In this document: positions 9,233 through 18,084 of the stretch, in pieces
How positions within the stretch are numbered: the stretch's first letter is position 1
Layout of the letters: each line of letters begins with the position of its first letter
Assembly: GCA_011050615.1 (NCBI GenBank)
Contig: DRFJ01000049.1
Span: 1-64,000, forward strand
Source: Bacteroidota bacterium
GTDB taxonomy: Bacteria > Bacteroidota > Bacteroidia > Bacteroidales > VadinHA17
Direction of reading: 5' to 3'
Length of the DNA stretch: 64,000 nt
The notes under the pieces: generated by a model
Told to the model about the DNA's origin: nothing
Database searches by the model: none
Seen by the model: only the letters and a program-made list of their open reading frames with translations
Program-made: the position numbers and the translations under genes

Positions 9233-10658
9233 GAAACATACCGATAAAAGTAATCAGCCCGTTAACTATCAGCAGCTCAAATCCAAATTTATATCCACGC
9301 AATAATTCATCAGAAAATGTATTGAGCAAGACGCAGATAAGAGGAGAAGCTATAGCAACGTAGGGCAGCAGATGATCATATACTTTCCACCTGGTAAACA
9401 ATCCGAAAGAATACATACCAAGGAGGGGACCATATGTATAACCAGCAACCGTATACAGTGCACTTATCACACTCTGGTCATTAATGAGCCTGAACACCAG
9501 TATTACGGACATCAGGATGAAGGAAAACATAATATGAACCCTGAAACGAACCTTCTTTAATACCGCTTCCTGCTCTCCTCCCTTTCCCAGGATGTCAACG
9601 GTAAAGGAAGTGGTGAGTGCTGTAAGGGCAGAATCGGCACTGGAATAGGCGGCTGCTATCAGGCCGAGGATAAAGAATATGCTCACCGCAGATGGCAAGC
9701 CCCCCCTGGTAGCCACAAGAGGGAAAAGATTATCTGCCTGATCAGGTATGGCCATCCCGGTAAATGAGGTGTATATGACCAGCAGAACTCCCAGCACAAG
9801 GAAAATCAAATTAACGGGTACAAAGGCAATACTGTAGGTATAAATATTCTTCCGTGCATCTTTCAGATTACGACAGCTAAGATTTTTCTGCATCATATCC
9901 TGGTCAAGCCCTGTCATAACTATTGTGATGAACATCCCTCCAAAAAACTGTTTCAAGAAATGACGCTCATCATTGAAGTCCTTAAAAAAGAAGATCTTTG
10001 ATAAATCATTTTCCCTGACTGTTTCTATCATGGTACCCAGGTTCAGGTCCATCGATCCGGATATGTAAATAACTGTTAGTATAACGGCACTCAGCATAAA
10101 GACAGTCTGTAAAGTATCAGTCCATATTATAGTCTTTATACCACCTTTGAAGGTATACAGCCATATAAGTGCCAGGGTAATGATCACGGTTACTGCAAAG
10201 GGCACATTCCATGCGTCAAAAACTGTAAACTGAAGTACATTTGCCACAAGAAACAGCCTGAATGAGGCTCCTATCGTACGCGACAAAAGAAAAAATGATG
10301 CGCCTGTCTTATATGAGTAATGACCAAAACGTTTTTCCAGGTAAGTATAGATCGAGGTAAGCTTCATCTTGTAATAAAGGGGAAGCAATACCTCGGCTAT
10401 TACAATATATCCGACCAGGAAACCGAGTACCATCTGCATATATGATAACTGGCTGTCTATTACCCAGCCGGGAACTGAAACAAAGGTAACACCCGACAAT
10501 GATGCCCCTAACATACCTATAGCCACGATAAGCCATGGAGATTGTCGGTTGCCAATAAAAAAACTTTCGCTGTCAGCCTTCCGGCTTGTAAACCAGCCTA
10601 TTGTGATCAATAAGCTGAAATAAAGCAATATAATTAGCAGGATTATTGCCGGGCTCAT
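9192..10658 (-). CDS. Sodium:solute symporter (SSS family)
   Basis: 488-residue inner-membrane protein with about 13 hydrophobic helices. The N-terminus has the family pattern: a first helix, then SRKADSESFFIGNR and the GASLSGVTFVS segment of the sodium-binding helix; AAYSSADSALTALTTS near residue 340 is the other sodium-site helix. It should drive uptake of an organic solute with Na+. The substrate is unknown: the Bacteroidota relatives of this type are called sodium:solute symporters and include sialic acid and sugar transporters. It stands alone on the minus strand, divergent from recR, and overlaps the barrel-protein gene tail to tail. Confidence 0.88.
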   Translation of the reverse strand: MSPAIILLIILLYFSLLITIGWFTSRKADSESFFIGNRQSPWLIVAIGMLGASLSGVTFVSVPGWVIDSQLSYMQMVLGFLVGYIVIAEVLLPLYYKMKLTSIYTYLEKRFGHYSYKTGASFFLLSRTIGASFRLFLVANVLQFTVFDAWNVPFAVTVIITLALIWLYTFKGGIKTIIWTDTLQTVFMLSAVILTVIYISGSMDLNLGTMIETVRENDLSKIFFFKDFNDERHFLKQFFGGMFITIVMTGLDQDMMQKNLSCRNLKDARKNIYTYSIAFVPVNLIFLVLGVLLVIYTSFTGMAIPDQADNLFPLVATRGGLPSAVSIFFILGLIAAAYSSADSALTALTTSFTVDILGKGGEQEAVLKKVRFRVHIMFSFILMSVILVFRLINDQSVISALYTVAGYTYGPLLGMYSFGLFTRWKVYDHLLPYVAIASPLICVLLNTFSDELLRGYKFGFELLIVNGLITFIGMFLIRRKNSREGYGK

Positions 10659-10758
10659 AAAGGAAATTTTGGCAAGGATAATAAAATCCGTCGAGAGAAA
10701 AAATTAAAATTGTTAATTTAATGCGCTGATTCTTTAATCGCGAATTATAAATAAAACC

Positions 10759-11379
10759 ATGACATTCTCTGATTATCCATCAAAACTCCTGGGAAACGCC
10801 GTAAATGAGTTTGCATCATTGCCAGGCATTGGTAAAAAAACTGCATTCCGGCTCGTAATGCACCTGCTAAGGCAGAATGAATCGGATGTGGAGCGCTTCG
10901 GGGAGAGCATAATAAAGTTGAAGAAGGAAATCAAATACTGTAAAATATGCTTTAATATATCTGATAATGATATTTGTGATATATGCAGTGACAGGTCAAG
11001 AGACAGGTCTCTTATATGCATAGTTGAAAATATCAGGGATGTTATAGCTATTGAAAATACCGGTCAGTACCGGGGATTGTACCATGTACTTGGTGGTATA
11101 ATATCCCCTATGGATGGTATCGGACCCTCCGACCTGAATATTGACCAGCTGGAAGAAAAGGTGAAATCTGGAAATATTGGGGAAGTAATCTTTGCCCTCA
11201 GCACAACCATGGAGGGAGATACGACCAATTACTATATATACAGGAGGCTTGTACCCTATAACATAAAAATAACGTCCCTTTCCAGGGGTGTTGCCATTGG
11301 AGACGAGCTTGAATATACAGATGAGATAACCCTTGGCAGATCAATTATTAACCGCACACCGTTTGACCTGCAGAAATAA
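10759..11379 (+). CDS. recR: Recombination mediator protein RecR
   Basis: 206 residues, the normal RecR length. In order: a helix-hairpin-helix ([16 protein letters not shown]), a four-Cys zinc finger (Cys61, Cys64, Cys73, Cys76), and a Toprim domain starting LICIVEN. RecR works with RecO (and RecF) to load RecA on single-stranded gaps coated with SSB. The gene stands alone here, without dnaX or the YbaB-type partner seen next to recR in many other phyla. Confidence 0.97.
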   Translation: MTFSDYPSKLLGNAVNEFASLPGIGKKTAFRLVMHLLRQNESDVERFGESIIKLKKEIKYCKICFNISDNDICDICSDRSRDRSLICIVENIRDVIAIENTGQYRGLYHVLGGIISPMDGIGPSDLNIDQLEEKVKSGNIGEVIFALSTTMEGDTTNYYIYRRLVPYNIKITSLSRGVAIGDELEYTDEITLGRSIINRTPFDLQK

Positions 11380-11480
11380 AGAATCAGCCATAATTACTAA
11401 GGTTCTTTGCCAGAAAATCAAATAATCATTAAATTAGATGAAGATATATCTGTATTCTTAACACATAAAAATATTAAAAA

Positions 11481-12689
11481 ATGAAGCCTGATATAACAAA
11501 TAAGTTGTCCCTCTCAGCCAAGTCAATGAAGAAATCTGCCATCAGGGAAATACTGAAATTGCTACAGAACCCTGAAATGATCTCTTTTGCCGGAGGATTG
11601 CCATCGCCCGACTCCTTTCCAATAGATGAAATAAAGGAAATAACAGCAATGATCCTGCAAACCAATGGCAAGTCAGCCTTGCAATACGGGACTACCGAGG
11701 GGGATCCAGATCTGAGAGAGATGCTATTGAAAAGGCACAGGGAGCAGGGTCTTTCAGTCGACCATAAAAACCTTGCAATTAGTACCGGATCACAGCAGGC
11801 CCTGGATATCCTGTCAAAAATATTTATTGACCGTGGTGATTACATAATATGCGGCTTACCTTCCTACCTGGGCGGACTATCAGCCTTTAACGCATACGGG
11901 GCCCGGATGAAGGGAATCCCCTTTGATGAATCGGGGATGAGAGCCGATGAGCTGGATAAAGCCCTGAAGCAACTGGAGGAAGAAAATGAAAAAGTAAAAT
12001 TTATTTATGTCATACCTGATTTCCAGAATCCTGCAGGAATTACTATGCCTGAATCAAGGAGGAAAGAAATACTGGATATAGCTTCAAAATACGACCTGCT
12101 GATTGTGGAAGACAGCCCCTACAGGGATATACGCTTTGAAGGCAAATCTCAGAAACTAATGTACGAACTCGATACCGAGGGAAGAGTAACCACCCTCTTT
12201 ACTTTTTCCAAAATACTGGCACCGGGATTTCGAGTTGCCTGGCTCCTCGGAAATCCTGAAATAATTGATAAGTTCTTTATGGCAAAGCAGTCAGCTGACC
12301 TCTGCTCTCCTGTACTGGTACAGAAAATAGCAGCCGAATACATGAGAAGGGGATTGCTTGATAAAAATCTCGTAAAAACCATAAGCCTCTATAAAACCCG
12401 AAGGGATTACATGCTGGGCTGTTTTGAAAAATATATGCCAGAAGGAGTTAAATGGACAAAGCCTGAAGGGGGTTTATTCCTTTTCATTACCCTGCCTGAA
12501 TATATGAATGCTGATGATGTGTTCAACCTGGCTGTAAAAAATAATGTGGCATTTGTGAAAGGTTCTGTTTTTTATTGTGACAACTGTGGGAAAAATACAA
12601 TGAGAATAAATTTCTCTTACTGCGACACTGAAACAATAAGCAAAGGAGTTGAAAGACTGGCTGAAGTGATCAGGAAATCAATGAAATAA
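11481..12689 (+). CDS. PLP-dependent aminotransferase (class I/II, 2-aminoadipate aminotransferase-like)
   Basis: 402-residue fold-type I aminotransferase. Key sites: FAGGLPSPDSFP at the N-terminus (substrate-side loop typical of the LysN/AraT/MocR-catalytic group), YGTTEGDPDLRE, the conserved PDFQNPAG with the Asn contacting PLP, EDSPYRDI (Asp and Tyr), and FSKILAPGFRVAW with the Schiff-base Lys244 and the phosphate-binding Arg. There is no N-terminal GntR helix-turn-helix, so it is an enzyme and not a MocR regulator. Likely donors are aromatic or branched-chain amino acids or 2-aminoadipate; the sequence does not decide. It is probably expressed separately from the lipoyl gene that follows after 85 bases. 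Confidence 0.88.
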   Translation: MKPDITNKLSLSAKSMKKSAIREILKLLQNPEMISFAGGLPSPDSFPIDEIKEITAMILQTNGKSALQYGTTEGDPDLREMLLKRHREQGLSVDHKNLAISTGSQQALDILSKIFIDRGDYIICGLPSYLGGLSAFNAYGARMKGIPFDESGMRADELDKALKQLEEENEKVKFIYVIPDFQNPAGITMPESRRKEILDIASKYDLLIVEDSPYRDIRFEGKSQKLMYELDTEGRVTTLFTFSKILAPGFRVAWLLGNPEIIDKFFMAKQSADLCSPVLVQKIAAEYMRRGLLDKNLVKTISLYKTRRDYMLGCFEKYMPEGVKWTKPEGGLFLFITLPEYMNADDVFNLAVKNNVAFVKGSVFYCDNCGKNTMRINFSYCDTETISKGVERLAEVIRKSMK

Positions 12690-12774
12690 GCAGTCTTAAC
12701 GCCAGTGGTTCCTTCACATTTTAAACATTTTTGTTCTTATTTGTTTAACAGTTGTAAAACGAATCAAAAAACAA

Positions 12775-13032
12775 ATGGGAAAAATAGAGATTTATCTGCC
12801 TGCAATGGGTGAAGGTGTCATTGAAGCAACAATCACCAAATGGCTTGTAAGTGAAGGCGGCGAGGTTGAAGAAGATGAGCCCGTAGTTGAAGTTGCAACT
12901 GATAAAGTAGATACTGAAATACCTGCACCTGCTTCAGGCATCCTTAAAAATATTGCATTCGGGGAAGGTGAGGTTCCTAAGGTGGGTGATATCCTCGCCT
13001 ATATTGAAAGTGATGCTATTGAAAAATCATAA
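12775..13032 (+). CDS. Free-standing lipoyl domain protein (E2-type)
   Basis: The 85-residue product is one complete lipoyl/biotinyl domain of the kind at the N-terminus of 2-oxoacid dehydrogenase E2 chains: PAMGEGVIEATITKW, then VEVATDKVDTEIP with Lys44 in the TDKV hairpin that gets lipoylated, and a closing VPKVGDILAYI. It ends with a stop right after the domain; no E1/E3-binding or acyltransferase part follows in any frame of the next 100 bases. It could be a carrier that works in trans or the leftover front of a lost E2 gene. The sequence is intact and starts with a clean ATG, which favours a real small protein. The E1, E2 and E3 genes are not in the window. Confidence 0.8.
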   Translation: MGKIEIYLPAMGEGVIEATITKWLVSEGGEVEEDEPVVEVATDKVDTEIPAPASGILKNIAFGEGEVPKVGDILAYIESDAIEKS

Positions 13033-13100
13033 AGAAGGAAAATATCAACACAGGCATGGCAACAGCCCTGCCCAACGGTAACCTTATTGTACCTGATTAG

Positions 13101-13108
13101 TAGCTTTG
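13101..13108 (+). promoter_or_regulatory. Bacteroidota-type promoter -7 element
   Basis: TAGCTTTG matches TAnnTTTG and sits 21 bases before the ATG at 13130. No TTTG is seen at the usual -33 distance. It would make the TPR gene cluster independent of the lipoyl gene. Confidence 0.4.
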
Positions 13109-13129
13109 GAATAACCTAAGCCAGCACCG

Positions 13130-14260
13130 ATGAACATAAGGGCTGTTAAACTGCTCCTGGTGGTCCTGACCCTGAATTCGGCCGTATCAACAGCACAAAG
13201 CCGGAGGGAAATCAGTGAAACTTATTATGAAGCCGGGACCTGGATTCTCTTCGGAGAATATGAAGATGCTCTCCCTTTGTATATAAAGCTGCTTGAGCCC
13301 GATCCTGATAATTATAACTATAAGTACCGGATTGGTATATGCTACCTTAATATTAGCGGAGAAAAGGAAAAAGCACTTCCCTGTCTGCTGGACGCCACCG
13401 AACATATAAATCCTGATTACAGGGGAGGAAAGTTAAAAGAGAACGAAGCTCCCTGTGATGCACTTTTCTACCTTGCCACAGCGTACAGGATATCGAACCG
13501 GCTCAACACAGCCCTGGATACCTGCCGCTTATTCTACGAGGGGATGGATAATAATAAATTATATGACTCTGTAAACGAACCCCGTAAAATACAGGCGGCA
13601 ACACCAGGGGTTTCTATTGCCAGGATTAATGCCCGGCAACGTGAAGAACAAGACCGTGCACTCGACAGTCTGGATGCCATACATGCCAGGGAAGCTCAAT
13701 CAATCGACCGTATGGGCCAGGTAATAAACGAAGTAAGTACCGGCGACGAATCAGGGATGATAAAAGACGCCATAGTAAAAGCCAACGAATTGCAAATAAA
13801 ACATGCCGGTGAATGGCTCAGGTCTATGTATTCTGTTGCTATCGGAGACGGTGCTGAAAAAGAATTCCTCACAAGGCTTATTGCAGCCATGTCGTCAGAT
13901 CCCGGTGATGATGCGGCAGAGTATATTAACGTTTTGGCCTCATATGCAGGATCAGGTCTAAAAGAGACTCTCGCTGGTATTGACCCGTACAATTGGAAAA
14001 CAAACAGACCGGAAGATGTAATTGACTACCTTCTCTCCAGCGCAGGTAAACCCGGTTATAATAAAGATGAAATTTTTGAAACTCTTTCCAAACTGATAAA
14101 TGCTTCCGGGAAAACAGCTGAAGATATTCTGACTTACCTGAATACCAGGGCAGGTCTTAAGCTGTGGGGTCTATGGATCTTAATGGGAGTAATGGTAATA
14201 AGCCTTATTATTTTCGTGTTTAAAAGGGGAAAAAAGAAGAAGGAGAAAGCTGAAACATAA
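13130..14260 (+). CDS. Membrane-anchored TPR protein (first of three paralogues)
   Basis: 376 residues: signal peptide (ends AVSTAQ), an N-terminal helical repeat domain of about 130 residues with TPR-like pairs (GEYEDALPLYIKLLE, YRIGICYLNI, ALFYLATAYRI), a long charged helical middle, and one transmembrane helix close to the C-terminus (LWILMGVMVISLIIFVFK) followed by a Lys/Arg-rich tail. The chain should therefore be periplasmic with a C-terminal inner-membrane anchor. The N-terminal domain is clearly the same as in the next two genes (shared [FY]G-E-Y-x-x-A and Y-[KR]-I-G-x-C-Y-L), but this one has no PD40 propeller. No function is known; the arrangement recalls PorE and gliding/type IX secretion TPR-PD40 proteins without their OmpA domain. 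Confidence 0.75.
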   Translation: MNIRAVKLLLVVLTLNSAVSTAQSRREISETYYEAGTWILFGEYEDALPLYIKLLEPDPDNYNYKYRIGICYLNISGEKEKALPCLLDATEHINPDYRGGKLKENEAPCDALFYLATAYRISNRLNTALDTCRLFYEGMDNNKLYDSVNEPRKIQAATPGVSIARINARQREEQDRALDSLDAIHAREAQSIDRMGQVINEVSTGDESGMIKDAIVKANELQIKHAGEWLRSMYSVAIGDGAEKEFLTRLIAAMSSDPGDDAAEYINVLASYAGSGLKETLAGIDPYNWKTNRPEDVIDYLLSSAGKPGYNKDEIFETLSKLINASGKTAEDILTYLNTRAGLKLWGLWILMGVMVISLIIFVFKRGKKKKEKAET

Positions 14261-14291
14261 TAAAAACCTTAGCCGTATTTCCCCTCTCTGT

Positions 14292-14321
14292 TTTGATATT
14301 GTTAATATTTTAATATTTTTG
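14292..14321 (+). promoter_or_regulatory. Bacteroidota promoter upstream of the TPR-PD40 genes
   Basis: TTTG at 14292-14295, 18 bases, then TATTTTTG at 14314-14321, which fits the TTTG/TAnnTTTG promoter pattern. The predicted start is about 14328, shortly before the ATG at 14343. Confidence 0.55.
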
Positions 14322-14342
14322 TTATAATCAAAACGGCGGGAT

Positions 14343-15620
14343 ATGAATCGAATATTGATAAGCCTTTTAGTTTTCTCACTAATAAATGCTAATCTTTTAT
14401 CCCAGAATTTTAACAAAGACCAGGAAATTTTTCTTGAAGGTGAGTATTTCCTGATGTTAGAGGATTATCTGGATGCCCTGCCCTATTATTTATCACTCTA
14501 TAAGATCTATCCCGAAAATTATAATATCGCTTACAGGATAGGCCTGTGTTACCTTGGTATCACCGGCCAGAAACATCTCTCAATTGATTACCTGGAAGAA
14601 GCTGCAAAAAACTCGCAGGCCTCATACAGGGAAGGATCGTTGCGACAGGAAACAGCACCCTGTGCAGCCTGGTATTATCTTGGTAACGCCTATCGCATAA
14701 ACTACCAGTTTCTTAAGGCGAAAGAAGCATATATGAAATATCTTGAAACATTGATGGACGATGACACTGATAATATCAGGTTTATAGAACATCAGATAAA
14801 TGTTTGTGATAATGCAAGGAAGATCATGGAGGATCCTGTCAGTTTTGAGAAAGAAAATATCGGTGAAAATTTTAATGACGGCAATAAGAATTTTAACCCT
14901 CTCATATCTCCCGACGGGAATCATTTTGCATACATGTCTTCCTTGAAATTCTATGATGCGGTATTCCTTGCAAGCAGGGAAAAGAACAGATGGACCACCC
15001 CTGTCAATATCACACCCGAGCTCAGATCAGACGGAGATCAATATATATCATGCCTCGCTGACAACGGGAATACTCTTTACCTGTCAAAAGACAACAATGA
15101 AGAAAGTAATATTTACATTAGCAGATATGATGGAATCAGATGGTCACCTGCCGAAGCCCTGACTGATATTATCAATACTGCATACTGGGAATCACATGCC
15201 TTTGTTACAGAAGATGGTTCGATGATGGTTTTTTCATCTGATCGCCCGGGAGGAATGGGAGGGCTTGATCTGTATATATCATACAAAAATGATAAGGGGG
15301 AATGGGGTCATCCGGTCAACCTTGGGCCTGAAATAAACACACCTTTCAATGAAGACAGGGCTTTTCTGACAGACAGGGGCACCAAGCTCTTCTTCTGTTC
15401 CCAGGGTCATTATAACATGGGCGGCTTCGATCTTTTCAAATCAGAAAGGCTCCAGGGAAATAATTGGTCGAAACCTGAAAACCTTGGCTACCCCCTGAAC
15501 ACTCCTGATGATGACGTATTCTTTATGCCTGTTGATAATGGAAATTCCGGATATACTTCCCTCCACAGGGAGGGCGAAGGATTTGGTAAGGAAGATATTT
15601 ATCATATAAAATTTAAGTAA
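14343..15620 (+). CDS. TPR-PD40 periplasmic protein (second paralogue)
   Basis: 425 residues. A signal peptide (ends NLLSQ) is followed by the TPR-like domain shared with both neighbours (ALPYYLSLYK, YRIGLCYLGI, YYLGNAYRI), then from about residue 170 a six-bladed-type WD40/PD40 propeller with repeated blades such as ISPDGNHFAYMSS, MMVFSSDRPGGMGGLDLYIS and LGPEINTPFNEDRAFL. It ends right after the propeller, with no OmpA or SPOR anchor. Such TPR-PD40 proteins in Bacteroidota are outer-membrane or periplasm-facing scaffolds; the best known is PorE of type IX secretion. Only 7 bases separate it from the next gene, so they are cotranscribed. Confidence 0.82.
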   Translation: MNRILISLLVFSLINANLLSQNFNKDQEIFLEGEYFLMLEDYLDALPYYLSLYKIYPENYNIAYRIGLCYLGITGQKHLSIDYLEEAAKNSQASYREGSLRQETAPCAAWYYLGNAYRINYQFLKAKEAYMKYLETLMDDDTDNIRFIEHQINVCDNARKIMEDPVSFEKENIGENFNDGNKNFNPLISPDGNHFAYMSSLKFYDAVFLASREKNRWTTPVNITPELRSDGDQYISCLADNGNTLYLSKDNNEESNIYISRYDGIRWSPAEALTDIINTAYWESHAFVTEDGSMMVFSSDRPGGMGGLDLYISYKNDKGEWGHPVNLGPEINTPFNEDRAFLTDRGTKLFFCSQGHYNMGGFDLFKSERLQGNNWSKPENLGYPLNTPDDDVFFMPVDNGNSGYTSLHREGEGFGKEDIYHIKFK

Positions 15621-15627
15621 GCTAACT

Positions 15628-17559
15628 ATGCATAAGCAAACAGTAACCTTCCTGTTTCTCCTTATTTCAATAAATCTGTGCGCCCAGACCGGTGAATTAA
15701 GGACGATTTTCAAAGAAGCCGAATCTCATTATCTCTTCGGCGAATATGAACTTGCCAATCCACTCTACCTTATTCTTGACGAATACCTGGCAGATAATGC
15801 AAATATTAAATTCAAAATCGGTAACTGTTACCTGCATATTCCGGATGAGAAAACAAAGGCAATACCCTACCTTGAACAGGCGGTAAAAAGTGCCACTTTT
15901 GATGCCAGGCCCGGGAAATACAGGGAATCTAATGCGCCACTCGAAGCCTATTTTGCACTGGCATCAGCCTACAAGATAAATTATGAATTTGACAGAGCAC
16001 TGAGTATGTATGCAAGGCTGAAAGAACTTATGTCAGATGAACAGAAGCTTGAAAATGCCGACTTCATCGACCAGCAGATAAATGCATGCCGTAATGCAAT
16101 GGAATTCATGGATAAGCCCACTTATTTCGGAAGGAAAAACCTGGGACCTGAAGTAAACCTTGGCTCTTTCAATATCAATCCGGTAGTAAGCGGTGACGGA
16201 AATACACTTGCTTTCACCGAAAGCAGAGGCCTCGAAAATACCATATATTACATAAAAAAAGAAGACGGGGAATGGGGCAAACCCATTAATATAACAGGTG
16301 AACTGGGAGGAGACACTGACTATACAACAAGTTCACTCAATTTTGATGGTTCCGAACTATATCTCTATAAACAGGATACTTTTGACGGCAATATCTATAT
16401 GTCGAAGTTTGAAAATGGCAAATGGTCGGAAATACAGAAACTTAACCCGAACATTAATACAAAATATTACGAATCACACGCATCCCTGTCCCCGGATGGC
16501 AACATGCTGTATTTTACTTCAAACAGGGAGGGAGGCTTTGGAGGCCTTGATATTTACGTTTCCACCAGGGACGACAGGGGACAATGGTCAAGCCCCATGA
16601 ATTTAGGTCCGGAGATCAATACCTCCTACAATGAGGAAACCCCCTTTCTCAGTGCAAGTGATTCAATATTGTTTTTCAGCTCTGAAGGCCATAAAAGCAT
16701 GGGAGGTTATGATATTTTCAAGGCAATAAGGAGAGACGGAAAATGGCAGGCTCCCACCAACATGGGATATCCGCTAAATACACCTGACGATGACCTCTTC
16801 TTCCAACCCGTCAACAGTGGAAAGAACGCTTATTATTCAATGTCCTCAGACTATAAAAAGAAGGATATATTCTACCTTAACATAGGAGAGCAAAAATCTT
16901 ACCCGGTCTATAAAATTGTAGGTCATCTCAGCCTCTCTGACACAATACTGGAATTCAATGACGATTTCAGGATTATCCTTTTCAGTAATACTTTGAATGA
17001 TATCGTTGATGTGGCCTATCCCAATAAGTACAGCGGCTATTACAGCTTTTTGGTTAAACCGGATGATTACTCCCTTACCTGCGAAGGACTCGCCTACCTT
17101 ACGGAAAAAGAAGGTATTATAATAACTGAGAACCATCCCAGGGAGGAAGAATACATTAGCATTACACTTAAACCTGATCCTGATTATATACCTGAAATTC
17201 GTGTTGCAGGCATTGAGGAAATGCTTGACTATTCGCAGGTCAGGATAGTTGATGAGATTGACTCATCAATACTTGTCACGGATGTCCGGGTAAAGGATGT
17301 AAGCGATTCAGATTCAACCAATGCCGATGTACTTTATTACTCTGTCCAGCTTATGGCACTGCACAATCCCGTTGATGTCAGTTTCTTTAAGTATGCTGAA
17401 GTAAATGTTGTGTATAATGATGAGGATAAGTTCTACAGGTACCTGACAGGCCAATTCCAGGATAAAGAACAGGCTTACAGGAGAATGTTCCAGCTTATAC
17501 GCCTGGGATATCCCGACGATTTATTTGTAAAAACAGTATACAGGGATAATAAGGAATGA
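15628..17559 (+). CDS. TPR-PD40-SPOR protein (third paralogue)
   Basis: 643 residues: signal peptide (ends INLCAQ), TPR-like domain (about 20-150), PD40 propeller (about 175-420; FGGLDIYVSTRDDRGQWSSP, LGPEINTSYNEETPFL), a beta-rich linker of the carboxypeptidase-regulatory type (about 425-500) and a last segment of about 75 residues that reads YYSVQLMAL ... YRYLTGQFQDKEQAYRRM ... FVKTVY. That last part has the SPOR pattern: a YxVQ strand, a G-x-F strand turn followed by an A-x-x-x helix, and a final FVK strand. SPOR domains bind glycan strands stripped of peptides, so this protein probably ties the complex to peptidoglycan. It is translationally coupled to the GNAT gene (ATGA overlap). Confidence 0.8.
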   Translation: MHKQTVTFLFLLISINLCAQTGELRTIFKEAESHYLFGEYELANPLYLILDEYLADNANIKFKIGNCYLHIPDEKTKAIPYLEQAVKSATFDARPGKYRESNAPLEAYFALASAYKINYEFDRALSMYARLKELMSDEQKLENADFIDQQINACRNAMEFMDKPTYFGRKNLGPEVNLGSFNINPVVSGDGNTLAFTESRGLENTIYYIKKEDGEWGKPINITGELGGDTDYTTSSLNFDGSELYLYKQDTFDGNIYMSKFENGKWSEIQKLNPNINTKYYESHASLSPDGNMLYFTSNREGGFGGLDIYVSTRDDRGQWSSPMNLGPEINTSYNEETPFLSASDSILFFSSEGHKSMGGYDIFKAIRRDGKWQAPTNMGYPLNTPDDDLFFQPVNSGKNAYYSMSSDYKKKDIFYLNIGEQKSYPVYKIVGHLSLSDTILEFNDDFRIILFSNTLNDIVDVAYPNKYSGYYSFLVKPDDYSLTCEGLAYLTEKEGIIITENHPREEEYISITLKPDPDYIPEIRVAGIEEMLDYSQVRIVDEIDSSILVTDVRVKDVSDSDSTNADVLYYSVQLMALHNPVDVSFFKYAEVNVVYNDEDKFYRYLTGQFQDKEQAYRRMFQLIRLGYPDDLFVKTVYRDNKE

Positions 17560-18080
17560 TATTCGATAAAATTAAATTAAGGGCTCCCGAGCCCGAAGAC
17601 CTGGCCATCCTGTATGCATGGGAAAATGATCCTTCTATATGGCAGATAAGCAATACATTAAGCCCGTTTTCAAAGTATACCCTGAGAAAGTATATTGAGA
17701 ACTCACACAAAAGTGTATTCGAAACAGGCCAGCTGCGCTTTATGATAGAAATTACCGACTCCGGGAAAACCATTGGCACAATAGATCTATTTGATCTTGA
17801 TGTTTTTAATCTCCGCGCCGGAATAGGTATACTGATTGCCGACACCGGAGAAAGGAGGAAGGGATACGCCGGGATGTCAATAAGATGCCTGACAGATTAC
17901 TGCTTCAGGCACCTCAAACTTCACCAGGTCTATTGTAACATCACTGAAGATAACCATCCCTCAATCGACCTTTTCACAAGAATAGGCTTTGTTAAAGTTG
18001 GCCGGAAAAAAGACTGGATAAGGGAGAACAAAGGATTCAGCGATGAAATTATGTTCCAGATGATTAACCAGCTTGTTTAG
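17556..18080 (+). CDS. GNAT family N-acetyltransferase (RimJ/SpeG-like)
   Basis: 174-residue acetyltransferase using acetyl-CoA. It starts KLRAPEPEDLAILYAWEND (strand 1 and helix 1), and the acetyl-CoA loop is in GIGILIADTGERRKGYAG, with the final FTRIGFVKVGRKKDWI segment typical of RimJ/RimL and spermidine acetyltransferases. It may modify a small amine or a protein N-terminus; the substrate is unknown. Its ATG overlaps the stop of the SPOR gene (ATGA), so it is made from the same message, which raises the question of whether it modifies a partner of that system. Confidence 0.85.
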   Translation: MIFDKIKLRAPEPEDLAILYAWENDPSIWQISNTLSPFSKYTLRKYIENSHKSVFETGQLRFMIEITDSGKTIGTIDLFDLDVFNLRAGIGILIADTGERRKGYAGMSIRCLTDYCFRHLKLHQVYCNITEDNHPSIDLFTRIGFVKVGRKKDWIRENKGFSDEIMFQMINQLV

Positions 18081-18084
18081 TTAT

